In this document: positions 8,787 through 16,659 of the stretch, in pieces
Layout: every line of letters begins with the position of its first letter
Numbering within the stretch: position 1 is the stretch's first letter
NCBI GenBank assembly: GCA_021828475.1
Contig: JAJZIY010000027.1
Location: 1 to 40,317, forward strand
DNA from: Actinomycetes bacterium
Lineage (GTDB): Bacteria; Actinomycetota; Acidimicrobiia; Acidimicrobiales; Palsa-688
Direction of reading: 5' to 3'
Length of the DNA: 40,317 nucleotides
The notes under the pieces: model-generated
The model's database searches: none
What the model was told of the DNA's origin: nothing
Seen by the model: only the letters and a program-made list of their open reading frames with translations
Position numbers and translations under genes: made by a program

Positions 8787-8875
8787 CGGAGAGGGAGGGA
8801 TTTGAACCCTCGGACGGGTGTTGGCCCGTCAACTCATTAGCAGTGAGCCCGATTCGGCCGCTCTCGCACCTCTCC
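8787..8875 (-). tRNA. tRNA-Ser (anticodon GCU)
   Basis: On the minus strand the acceptor arms GGAGAGG and CCTCTCC pair perfectly, with discriminator G and no encoded CCA. The anticodon loop CTGCTAA gives GCT. A long variable arm (GACGGGCC...GTCC) and the T-arm GGTTCAAATCC are present, as in serine tRNAs. The length is 89 nt. Confidence 0.97.
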
Positions 8876-9285
8876 AGGTGTTGCAAGCACCCCCATCGTA
8901 GTCGATCGGTCCCAACTCCACGAGTAGGTGGGCTATGGGGCGAAATACCTGCTCATGGTCCACTCTTGTAAGGGGTTGCTGCTTCACATGACCCGGTAGA
9001 GACGGCCGATCGGGTGCTCTCCCGGAGCTGTCAGTCGAGGTCCGGGTCTCGCCCTTCTCGTCCCGATCCCACTCTGGTTCCACAGCACGAAGTAGACCGA
9101 GGTGGTCAGCAGCCACTCGTGACGACCGTGCGAGCCAACTGCGAGGAAGGTGACACCGACCGGATGACCGGGGAGGCGACCACGAGCCATCCGTCGCCAT
9201 GCTCGGCCGCCTCGCGAACAAGCGGAGCCGCCAACCACCTGGCCGGCGGTGTTGTCGCGTTCCTGCCCCTGGCGGGAGGGGCCCC
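8876..9285. other. 410-bp spacer, no gene recognised
   Basis: No protein family is recognised here. Several minus-strand frames are open, one running from 9479 to 8829, but they lack a good start and overlap the end of the diguanylate cyclase gene. The part at 8900-9000 is noticeably less GC-rich than its surroundings. It may hold a decayed gene. Confidence 0.4.
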
Positions 9286-10512
9286 CTACCCGGCCCGGCG
9301 GGGACGCCCCGGGCTCGCGGGTACGCGCACCCCGGCCGCATCGCCTCCCGCGACCGCGCGCCGGCGCTCGGGCAAGGGTGCCTGGCCGGTGACCTGCGGG
9401 CCTCCCTCGCCAGCGGGCTGCTCGCCGGGCGGGGCGGATGAAGGCGGGCGGGCGGCCTTGCGCCTGTAGAGCGCGGCATCGGCCCTCCCCAGCAGGTGGT
9501 TGACGTCCTCCGCCCCGTCCCAGACCGCTACGCCGGCCGACCAGGCACAGGGGCCCCCTGCCGCGCCCAGCCGGGCCAGCACCTGGCGCGCCCGGTCCCC
9601 GTCGGTCGAAGGCATGACGACGACGAACTCGTCGCCTCCGAAGCGGGCGACGATGTCGGTCCCCCGCAGATTGGAGGTCCACAGGCCGGCCAGCTCCACC
9701 AGTACCCGGTCGCCGGCGTGGTGCCCGCGCTGGTCGTTGACCTCCTTGAAGCCGTCCAGATCCACCATCGCCACCGCCAGGGGCTCCCCGCCGCGCGCCG
9801 AGCGCGCCATCTCCCCTTCCAACAGCGTGTACATCTCCTCGCGGTTGGGAAGGCCGGTCAGGAAGTCGGTCTTGGCCATTGCCATCAAGCCGGCCCGGTT
9901 GTAGGCCGTTACGGCTGCAGCGACACATGCCGTGCCGAGGACGTACACGGCCTCAGCGGGGGCGGCCGGGCCCCCGATGACGGCCATGACCGCTGCGAAG
10001 ACGACGGATATGACTGCCACCTGGGCCGCTGCTCTCGCCGGGGGCAGGAAGAGTGCCGCCGCCAGTGCCACCCAGACCAGGAACACGGCCGAGCTCATGG
10101 ACAGCGGGGTGCCCCGCCCGAAGAGCAGGCCCCCGCACAGCAGCAACCCTGCCAGGTCGACCAGCAGGTGGACCCACTTCTCGGTGAGCGGCTTGGCCCG
10201 CCACACGACCGCCCCCACCAGCCCGGCTATCACCGTGGCGAGGACGGCCCCGAGCATGCTGAAGGTCTTGCCGTGAGGCACCACGATGCTGGTCAGGGCA
10301 AAGAGGCCGCCAGCCATGTAGAGCAGGCCCAGGGCCTTGTTGGCAAGGCGGGCCGAGTGAACCCGCAGGCGCGCCAGCCCGGCGCGGCGGTGCGGCCCGG
10401 AGGCCACCCGCGCTGCCGGCGCGCCGGGCCAGAGGGTGCCCTCCTGCTCGTCTCGGCCCATCCGCAGTACCCGCTTCTTCGCTCCAAGGGCGTCCAAAGG
10501 CCCCTTCCCCAC
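9286..10512 (-). CDS. Membrane-bound diguanylate cyclase (GGDEF)
   Basis: Makes the second messenger cyclic di-GMP from two GTP. The 408-residue protein has six hydrophobic segments between about residues 60 and 205, then a GGDEF domain from about 212. The active-site motif G-G-D-E-F is at 292-296, and the inhibitory I-site R-G-T-D is at 283-286, exactly five residues earlier, so product feedback is expected. The upstream D-F-L-T-G-L-P-N-R motif is intact. There is no EAL domain. A Pro/Arg-rich tail of about 60 residues follows. The GTG start at 10512 is uncertain; ATG at 10461 is an alternative. No partner phosphodiesterase or effector is nearby. Confidence 0.9.
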   Translation of the reverse strand: MGKGPLDALGAKKRVLRMGRDEQEGTLWPGAPAARVASGPHRRAGLARLRVHSARLANKALGLLYMAGGLFALTSIVVPHGKTFSMLGAVLATVIAGLVGAVVWRAKPLTEKWVHLLVDLAGLLLCGGLLFGRGTPLSMSSAVFLVWVALAAALFLPPARAAAQVAVISVVFAAVMAVIGGPAAPAEAVYVLGTACVAAAVTAYNRAGLMAMAKTDFLTGLPNREEMYTLLEGEMARSARGGEPLAVAMVDLDGFKEVNDQRGHHAGDRVLVELAGLWTSNLRGTDIVARFGGDEFVVVMPSTDGDRARQVLARLGAAGGPCAWSAGVAVWDGAEDVNHLLGRADAALYRRKAARPPSSAPPGEQPAGEGGPQVTGQAPLPERRRAVAGGDAAGVRVPASPGRPRRAG

Positions 10513-10611
10513 GGATCCTCGGCCACCCGAAGTCCGTTGTTTACCACGGTCAACACGCGAGAGCGTCGAAGGGGAAAAACGGGGTGCGGTGGCGCGGCTG
10601 GCACCGGGTGT

Positions 10612-11397
10612 TCAGTGCAGGGGACGCGCCTGGCCGGACAGGTTGCGGCTCACGAGCAAAGGCGGCTTACGCCCGGCCCGCATGTAGTGAGCCACCACCT
10701 CCGCTGTCAACGCCTGGGCGATGGCCACACCGGCCAGTGACGAGACGCTGCAGACACCGACCCCGGGCGCCACCTCCAGCACCGTGTCGGCATAGGGGGC
10801 GCAGGTGTCGACGCAAACGTCAGCCACCTCGAACAAGCGCAGGCCGCTCGGGTGGCGGGACTCCACCAAACGGCTGTGCTGCATGGACGTGATGGCGACC
10901 ACGGGAAGGTGCCGGCGTCGCGCCTCGAGTGCCATCTCGACCGGGGCCCCGTTGCAGCCGGAGTGGGAGATGACGACAAAGGCGTCGTCCAGGCCTGTAC
11001 GCACCCCTTCGACCAGGGCCTGCGCCGCCTCAGGGCGCCGCTCCAGCGAGCCGTCCAGTAGGGAGGACTTGTCAGCGATGCCCGAGGCCACCAGATCGTC
11101 GAGCACGAGCTCCTGCATCGGCCCGAGCCCCCCTGCCCGTCCCGCCAGCTCCATGGCTACGGCCCGGGAGTGCCCTGTCCCGAAGACGTGCACCGTCCCT
11201 CCGGCGAGCATGCGCCCCGCCAGCAGCGAACCCGCCTCGCCGATGGCGCCGACCTGCTGCTCGAGCAGGTGCTGGAGGAGGTTGACGGCCACGGCGAACA
11301 CCTCGGCGGCGTCGGCCCGGGCCCCGAGCGGTGCGAGGGCCGCGCCGTCCCCAGCCCCGGGGTCACGGGTCGAGCTGGCCAGGCGGCTGTCCCACAA
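10612..11397 (-). CDS. UPF0309-like SIS-domain protein
   Basis: A 261-residue sugar-isomerase-domain protein. Seen: H-V-F-G-T-G-H-S-R-A near residue 76, which binds a phosphosugar in this fold, and V-I-S-H-S-G-C-N-G-A-P-V-E near 143, the second SIS signature. It resembles UPF0309 proteins, whose reaction is unknown. It lies 45 nt downstream of the DasR-like regulator on the same strand and next to an aminosugar operon, so a role with GlcNAc- or MurNAc-type phosphosugars is likely. The start is TTG, supported by GGGGGAG 9 nt upstream. It is distinct from the SIS deaminase at 15604. Confidence 0.82.
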   Translation of the reverse strand: MWDSRLASSTRDPGAGDGAALAPLGARADAAEVFAVAVNLLQHLLEQQVGAIGEAGSLLAGRMLAGGTVHVFGTGHSRAVAMELAGRAGGLGPMQELVLDDLVASGIADKSSLLDGSLERRPEAAQALVEGVRTGLDDAFVVISHSGCNGAPVEMALEARRRHLPVVAITSMQHSRLVESRHPSGLRLFEVADVCVDTCAPYADTVLEVAPGVGVCSVSSLAGVAIAQALTAEVVAHYMRAGRKPPLLVSRNLSGQARPLH

Positions 11398-11442
11398 GTT
11401 TCGGCTCTCCCCCTAAGAAGCGTCCAACCGTGCCGTGAGCAA

Positions 11443-12264
11443 TTATCGGTCCCGGTGGCCCGGGTTGGGTATCGGGGCGGCGGCAGGCCGGGTACCGGGG
11501 GCAGGTGGCCGCAGCTGGGCAACGAACTTGTAGCGGTCGCCCCGGTAGAACGAGGAGGCGAACTCCACCGGGCGCCCTTCGGTGTCACGGCTGTGCCGTG
11601 TGAGCAGCAGCATCGGGTAGCCGACCGTCGTCTCCAGCATCTCCGCCTCCCGGGGGGCGGCCGGCACCGTCTCGATGGTCTCCTCGGCTTCGGCCAGGTG
11701 GACCCCGTACTCCGTGGCGAGCAGGGCGTACAGCGACACGGAATCGCCGAGGCGCCGGGCGAGGCCCGGGAAGCGGGCTGCGTCCAGGTGGGTGGTCTCG
11801 ATCGCCATCGGCTCGTCGTTGGCGATGCGCAGGCGCTCGACCCGCAGCACCCGAGCCCTCACCTTGGTGCCGAGCCTCCACGCCAGCTCTTCGTCGGCCC
11901 GCACGTAGCCGACCGACAGCAGGCGCGACCTCGACGGTAGGCCCTGGCGGCGCATGTCCTCGGTGTAGCTGGTGAGCTGAAGGGGCTGGGCCATCTTGGG
12001 CAGAGCGGCGAAGGTCCCGCGGCCCTGCATGCGGACCAGGCGGCCCTCGATCGTGAGCTCTCTCAGCGCCTGGCGGATGGTGGTCCTGCTGGTGGCGAAG
12101 CTCTCAGCCAGCGTGCGCTCGGGGGGCAGGGGCTCACCGGGTGACAGTCGGGCGAGCATCTCCGCCAGGTGACCCTTCACCACGTAGTACTTCGGGTACT
12201 GCTTACCGGGTTGCTCGTCGGCGCCGACCGTCGCCGCCGCCGGGCCGGCCTCAGCCGTCCGCAT
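11443..12264 (-). CDS. DasR-like GntR/HutC-family regulator
   Basis: A 273-residue repressor. The winged helix lies at about residues 28-86, with [10 protein letters not shown] and [17 protein letters not shown] effector domain of the HutC subfamily follows from about 105. DasR and NagR bind glucosamine-6-phosphate or GlcNAc-6-phosphate and repress aminosugar genes. The control region in front of this gene carries two copies of the DasR operator core, and the neighbours are chitobiose and GlcNAc genes, which makes the assignment strong. The start has AAGGAGG 6 nt upstream. The regulator is divergent from the operon it should control and probably represses itself. Confidence 0.9.
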   Translation of the reverse strand: MRTAEAGPAAATVGADEQPGKQYPKYYVVKGHLAEMLARLSPGEPLPPERTLAESFATSRTTIRQALRELTIEGRLVRMQGRGTFAALPKMAQPLQLTSYTEDMRRQGLPSRSRLLSVGYVRADEELAWRLGTKVRARVLRVERLRIANDEPMAIETTHLDAARFPGLARRLGDSVSLYALLATEYGVHLAEAEETIETVPAAPREAEMLETTVGYPMLLLTRHSRDTEGRPVEFASSFYRGDRYKFVAQLRPPAPGTRPAAAPIPNPGHRDR

Positions 12265-12347
12265 ACCTGCCTCCTTGCCGACGAGCCTCGCCGGTTATCC
12301 GTGAGCTTGCCAGATGCGGTGGCCCCGGGGGGCGACCGAAGGTGCGA

Positions 12348-12376
12348 TTGACAGCCCTCTATGATTGTGCCAGCAT
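12348..12376 (+). promoter_or_regulatory. Promoter of the chitobiose operon
   Basis: A consensus -35 TTGACA at 12348-12353 is followed after 17 bp by CAGCAT at 12371-12376, which keeps the conserved second A and last T of a -10. The first operator begins 2 bp later, so a bound repressor would cover the transcription start. Confidence 0.55.
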
Positions 12377-12377
12377 C

Positions 12378-12393
12378 ACTGGTCTAGACCACT
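12378..12393. promoter_or_regulatory. DasR operator (dre) 1
   Basis: ACTGGTCTAGACCACT contains the perfect palindromic core TGGTCTAGACCA. It equals the dre consensus known from Streptomyces, apart from one permitted outer base. It lies between the divergent regulator gene and the binding-protein gene. Confidence 0.9.
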
Positions 12394-12408
12394 TTGGTCT
12401 AGACCATA
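12393..12408. promoter_or_regulatory. DasR operator (dre) 2
   Basis: TTTGGTCTAGACCATA is the second copy of the same palindromic core. Its centre is 15 bp from that of the first copy, so the two sites are immediately adjacent, which would favour cooperative binding. Confidence 0.88.
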
Positions 12409-12467
12409 CCGCCGACGGCCACCAGGGCCAAGCCGACCCGTGTGGACCTCAGCACAAGGAGCGCACA

Positions 12468-13748
12468 GTGAAAAGAAGAAGGATCGCTCCCACCGCTATC
12501 GCCCTCGCCGTCGCGGCGGGAGTTGGCGGCGGGGTGCCCGCAGTAGCATCCGCCCAAACCGGGCACACTCTGACTGTATGGCTCATGACCGGCGAAATCG
12601 GTACGAAGACCCAGGCCGCCGTGAACGCCGCTTTCGAGAAGGAGTACCCGGGCTGGACCGTCAACGTCGAGATCCAGCAGTGGGGAGGCATCTCCACCAA
12701 GCTGACCGCCGCTCTGGCAAGCAGTACCCCGCCTGACGCGATGGAGATCGGCAACACCGACGTCGCCGAGTTCGCCGCTTCCGGTGGTCTCGAGAACCTG
12801 GCCGGCGTTCGCGGCCAGCTGCCCAACAACACGAACTGGCTGGGAGGCCTGGCCGGCCCGGCCGAGTACAACGGCGGTCTCTACGGCGTGCCGCTGCTGG
12901 CAGGCGACCGCGTGGTCATCTACAACAAGACGATGTTCAGCCAGGCCGGCATCAAGTCCGCGCCCAAGACGATCGACCAGTTGCTCAACGACGGCACGGC
13001 CCTGAAGAACCGGTTCTCCCACACCAAGGACTTCTCACCGCTGTACTTCCCGGGTGAGTACTGGTACGCGGCGCTGCCGGTCCTGTGGGCCTACGGCGGC
13101 AAGATCGCCGTCCACCAGGGGGGCAAGTGGGTCGGCGCCCTGTCGACCAAGGACAGCCTGGCCGGTCTCCAGGAGTTCCAGACCATCCAGAACGACCTGT
13201 CCGTGAAAGCCTCACGGACCCTCAACACAAACGCCCCGGACCAGGACTCGGTGTTCGCCAAGGGCCAGGCCGCAATGATCGTCGGCGGCAGCTGGGAGCT
13301 CGGGGTCATCGAGAGCGACAACAAGAAGCTCACCGGGCACCTGGGCACATTCGTGTTCCCCGGGGTCAATGCCAACAAGCCGGCTCCGGTCTTCGTCGGT
13401 GGCTCGGATATCGCCATCGCCGCCAACAGCCCCAACAGGGCGCAGGCCCTGGCCTGGGTCAAGCTGATGACCGGTAGCCAGTTCCAGACCGACATGGTCC
13501 ACAACGACGGCCTCATGCCCAACGCCACCAGCCTGTTGAGCGTGGGCAGGAACCTGCCCAACATGGCCGACTATTACAAAGCCGCCCTCAACAGCAACTT
13601 CACGCCCGCCACCCCGGGTTGGGCGACGGTAGAGAACGACAACGTGATGGAGACGCTGTTCTCCCAGGTGGCCTCGGGTACGCGCAACGTCGCCGCCGTC
13701 GCCAAGTCTGTCGACAACCAGCTCAACAGCCTCCTCAACGCTCAGTAG
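12468..13748 (+). CDS. ABC sugar-binding protein (DasA-like)
   Basis: A family-1 extracellular solute-binding protein of 426 residues. It is probably specific for N,N'-diacetylchitobiose or GlcNAc, judged from the operon and its DasR-type operators. The N-terminus K-R-R-R plus a hydrophobic stretch and A-S-A-Q is a signal peptide with a type I cleavage site. There is no lipobox cysteine, which is unusual for a binding protein of a single-membrane bacterium. T-V-W-L-M-T-G and the Y-G-V-P-L-L-A-G-D-R hinge region follow the family pattern. GTG at 12468 is chosen because AAGGAG lies 7 nt before it. It is the first gene of the operon, 2 nt before the first permease gene. Confidence 0.88.
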   Translation: MKRRRIAPTAIALAVAAGVGGGVPAVASAQTGHTLTVWLMTGEIGTKTQAAVNAAFEKEYPGWTVNVEIQQWGGISTKLTAALASSTPPDAMEIGNTDVAEFAASGGLENLAGVRGQLPNNTNWLGGLAGPAEYNGGLYGVPLLAGDRVVIYNKTMFSQAGIKSAPKTIDQLLNDGTALKNRFSHTKDFSPLYFPGEYWYAALPVLWAYGGKIAVHQGGKWVGALSTKDSLAGLQEFQTIQNDLSVKASRTLNTNAPDQDSVFAKGQAAMIVGGSWELGVIESDNKKLTGHLGTFVFPGVNANKPAPVFVGGSDIAIAANSPNRAQALAWVKLMTGSQFQTDMVHNDGLMPNATSLLSVGRNLPNMADYYKAALNSNFTPATPGWATVENDNVMETLFSQVASGTRNVAAVAKSVDNQLNSLLNAQ

Positions 13749-13750
13749 CA

Positions 13751-14746
13751 ATGGCGGCGCCGACAGTGCCAGAAGTGGCCAGTGGTAGGGCGGAGCGGGT
13801 CGTGGTGCCCGCTCCGCCCTACCGTCGGCGCTCCCCAAACTGGCGCCGCGCCCTGCGGCGCCAGTTGCTGCCCTTCCTCCTCGTCCTGCCGGCGCTGGTG
13901 CTGGTGGGTGGCGTCCTCGGCTACCCGATCGGCCAACTGGTGGCGACCTCGTTCCAACAGCTCGGCCTCTTCCAGCTGATCGGCCACCACGTGCTCTGGA
14001 ACGGGCTCACCAACTACCGCCAGCTCTTCTCGGACAGCCAGTTCTACAGCTCGCTCGAGCAGACCGCCGTCTTCGTCCTTGCCACCGTCGGCCTGACCAT
14101 GGCCATAGGCACCGGCGTCGCCCTGCTCATGGGCCGTGTCGGCAAGGTCCTACGTACGGTGATATCCCTCACGATGCTCCTCGTGTGGGCCATGCCCAGC
14201 TCCGCTGCCTCCATCGTTTGGACCTGGCTCTTCCAGGCGCAGTGGGGCGTCGTCAACTACGTGCTCGTAGCACTCGGTTTGCACAGCTTCGGCAGCCACG
14301 ACTGGTTCGCCAGCCAGATTTCCGCCTACAGCATCGTCACCGCGATGATCGTTTGGCAGGCCATCCCGTTCATCGCCCTCAGCACCTACGCCGCCCTGAC
14401 CCTTGTGCCCAACGAGCTCCACGAGGCGGCAGCCGTCGACGGCGCCACTCCCGGGGTCATCTTCCGCCAGGTCACCTTCCCGATAATCCGGCCTGTTTTC
14501 TTCCTTCTGACTGTCCTATCCATAATCTGGGACGGCAACGTCTTCAACCAGGTGTGGTACCTCACGGGCGGGCGGGCCCAGGTGCTCAATGTGATGCCCC
14601 TCGGCGTGTGGCAGTACATCGAGGCCTTCGCCACCCAGCAGTACGGGATGGGCGCGGCCATCGCCATCGTCACCGTGCTGATCCTTCTCGTGGTCACCGG
14701 CTACTACATCCGCACCATGGTACGCACGGGGGAGGTGTCCGCATGA
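13751..14746 (+). CDS. ABC sugar permease, MalF type (DasB-like)
   Basis: A 331-residue inner-membrane permease with six hydrophobic segments. It carries the coupling loop E-A-A-A-V-D-G-A-T-P-G at about residues 224-234, which contacts the ABC ATPase. It starts 2 nt after the binding protein's stop, without a clear ribosome site, so translation is probably coupled. It overlaps the next permease gene by the ATGA at 14743-14746. It pairs with that protein to form the channel. No ATPase is encoded in the operon. Confidence 0.9.
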   Translation: MAAPTVPEVASGRAERVVVPAPPYRRRSPNWRRALRRQLLPFLLVLPALVLVGGVLGYPIGQLVATSFQQLGLFQLIGHHVLWNGLTNYRQLFSDSQFYSSLEQTAVFVLATVGLTMAIGTGVALLMGRVGKVLRTVISLTMLLVWAMPSSAASIVWTWLFQAQWGVVNYVLVALGLHSFGSHDWFASQISAYSIVTAMIVWQAIPFIALSTYAALTLVPNELHEAAAVDGATPGVIFRQVTFPIIRPVFFLLTVLSIIWDGNVFNQVWYLTGGRAQVLNVMPLGVWQYIEAFATQQYGMGAAIAIVTVLILLVVTGYYIRTMVRTGEVSA

Positions 14747-15600
14747 GCACGACGATGGCCGGGTCCCGCTCCAACCGCCGGCGGCGCTCGACATGGCTCT
14801 GGCGGGTCGTGGCGGTTGCCTTCTGCATCGTGATGGTGTTCCCGGTCTATTGGATGATCAACTCCTCGTTCGAGCCGAACAGCCAGATCACCTCCCTCAC
14901 CCCGAGCTTCTTCCCCGCCCATTTCACCTTCCACAACTTCGTGGACGCCGTGGACCGCCCCTGGTTCTGGGACGACGCCCGGAACAGCCTCGTCATCGTC
15001 GTGACCGCCGTCCTGGTGGTACTGGTCGTGGCCTTCCTGGCGGCGGCGGCGGTGGCCCGTTTCCGCCTGTGGGGGGCCAAGGCGTTCCTGGTCCTGATCC
15101 TGGTCGTCCAGATGGTGCCCACGGCGGCGCTCGTGATCCCCCTGTTCCTCATCCTCAACCGGGCCAAGCTGACCGACACGTACGCGGGGCTCGTGCTCAC
15201 CTACGTGACGCTCACCCTGCCCTTCACGATCTGGATGCTGAGAGGCTTCGTCAAGGCGGTGCCCATCGACCTCGAGGAGGCGGCCATGGTCGACGGCGCC
15301 AGCCGCATGGGGGCCTTCCGGCGCATCCTCTTCCCGCTGGTACTACCGGGGGTCATCAGCACGGGCGTCTTCTCGTTCATCACGGCGTGGAACGACTTCC
15401 TCTACGTCAATGTCATCATGACCCAGAACTACCACCAGACGCTGCCCGTGTGGCTGTTCTCGTTCAGTACCAACACCGGGACCGACTACGGGGGCCTGAT
15501 GGCCGGGTGCGTCCTGTTCTCCCTGCCTGTCGTGGTGTTCTTCCTCTTCGTACAGAGACGGATCGTCACCGGCCTGACGGCCGGCGCAGTGAAGGGCTGA
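14743..15600 (+). CDS. ABC sugar permease, MalG type (DasC-like)
   Basis: A 285-residue permease with six hydrophobic segments and the coupling loop E-E-A-A-M-V-D-G-A-S-R-M-G in its second half, typical of the MalG branch of CUT1 importers. The start ATG overlaps the stop of the preceding permease, with GGGGGAGG about 7 nt upstream. Together the two permeases need an ATPase from elsewhere in the genome, as the das and ngc systems of Streptomyces do with MsiK. The deaminase gene starts 3 nt after its stop. Confidence 0.92.
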   Translation: MSTTMAGSRSNRRRRSTWLWRVVAVAFCIVMVFPVYWMINSSFEPNSQITSLTPSFFPAHFTFHNFVDAVDRPWFWDDARNSLVIVVTAVLVVLVVAFLAAAAVARFRLWGAKAFLVLILVVQMVPTAALVIPLFLILNRAKLTDTYAGLVLTYVTLTLPFTIWMLRGFVKAVPIDLEEAAMVDGASRMGAFRRILFPLVLPGVISTGVFSFITAWNDFLYVNVIMTQNYHQTLPVWLFSFSTNTGTDYGGLMAGCVLFSLPVVVFFLFVQRRIVTGLTAGAVKG

Positions 15601-15603
15601 AAG

Positions 15604-16659
15604 ATGTCGGCAACAGGCGCCCACAGGGCGAACAGCAACCAGGAACTGGGCCGCATCATGGCCTCCGAGATGGCCGAGCAACCGGCCACACTGGCCGGCC
15701 TGCTGGCCCGCAGCGGCGAGATCGCGGCCGAGGTCCGCCGTCTTGCCCCGAGCCCACTGGCCGGCACCGTCCTGGTGGCCAGGGGCTCGTCCGACCACGC
15801 TGCCACCTGCGGGCGCTACTACCTCGAAATGGCCACCCGCAGGCCGGTGGCTTCCACCTCGCCGAGCCTGTTCACGTTGTACAGGTCGGCTACGGACTTC
15901 TCCGGTTACCTGATGGTGGCGGTCAGCCAGTCCGGCCGCACGCCCGAGATCGTCGAGGTGGTGACCCAAGCGAGGCGCAACGGGGCCCGCACCATCGCGG
16001 TCACCAACGATGCCACCAGCCCGCTGGCGTCCGCCGCGGACTTCGTGATCGGCCTGCAGGCGGGCGAGGAACGGGCGGTGCCGGCAACGAAGACGGTGAC
16101 GGCGCAGGTGGCGGCGTTCGCCGTCGTGGCTCAGGCGCTCGGCGACATAGGCCTCACGGACCGGGCGGCCGGCGAGCTCCCCGCCCAGGTGGCCGGGATC
16201 CTGAGCGACGGCGGCCCGGCAGCGTACCTGGCCGAATGGCTGGCACCCCACGACCGCCTGGTGACGGTGGCCAGGGGCCTGCTCTACGGGGCGGCCAGCG
16301 AGACCGCCCTCAAAGTCGAGGAGACGACGTCGCGCTTCACAGCCGCCTTCTCCGCCGCCGACCTGCGCCACGGCCCGATCGCCATGGCCACCGCCGGGCC
16401 GCCGGTCCTTGCCTTCGCGCACCCGGGGCCGGCCAGCGCCGACCTGCTCGAGCTCGTCTCGGAGCTGCGTTCACGGGGGGCCGACTGCCGCGTCGCCGGC
16501 CCGGTGCCGGGCTCGGACATGCAGTGGCCCGAGGCCCCCGAGGTTGCTGCACCGGTGCTGGCGATAACCCGCGGCCAGCAGCTCGCCCTGACCCTGGCCC
16601 GGCTGCTCGGGCGCGACCCGGACGCCCCGCCGGGGCTTACGAAAGTGACGATCACATGA
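15604..16659 (+). CDS. SIS-type glucosamine-6-phosphate deaminase (NagB-II/GlmS-C-like)
   Basis: A 351-residue protein made of two SIS domains, like the isomerase half of GlmS without the glutaminase. The first domain has A-R-G-S-S-D-H-A at 59-66 and S-Q-S-G-R-T-P-E at 108-115. The second has E-T-A-L-K-V-E-E and D-L-R-H-G-P, which lie in the GlmS active-site region. Such stand-alone proteins (NagB-II, AgaS) deaminate glucosamine-6-phosphate to fructose-6-phosphate, the step after NagA. The position directly before nagA, overlapping it by ATGA, supports this. The start has AAGGG upstream. An epimerase or amidotransferase role cannot be excluded. Confidence 0.87.
   Translation: MSATGAHRANSNQELGRIMASEMAEQPATLAGLLARSGEIAAEVRRLAPSPLAGTVLVARGSSDHAATCGRYYLEMATRRPVASTSPSLFTLYRSATDFSGYLMVAVSQSGRTPEIVEVVTQARRNGARTIAVTNDATSPLASAADFVIGLQAGEERAVPATKTVTAQVAAFAVVAQALGDIGLTDRAAGELPAQVAGILSDGGPAAYLAEWLAPHDRLVTVARGLLYGAASETALKVEETTSRFTAAFSAADLRHGPIAMATAGPPVLAFAHPGPASADLLELVSELRSRGADCRVAGPVPGSDMQWPEAPEVAAPVLAITRGQQLALTLARLLGRDPDAPPGLTKVTIT

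Noticed and set aside
8829..9479. Long minus-strand open frame overlapping the tRNA-Ser(GCU) gene and the diguanylate cyclase end
   Set aside because: It runs through a tRNA gene and a coding region in another frame and has no plausible start or family.
14793..16655. Upstream extension of the nagA frame across the permease and deaminase genes
   Set aside because: It is a shadow in another frame; the ATG at 16656 overlapping the previous stop is the true start.
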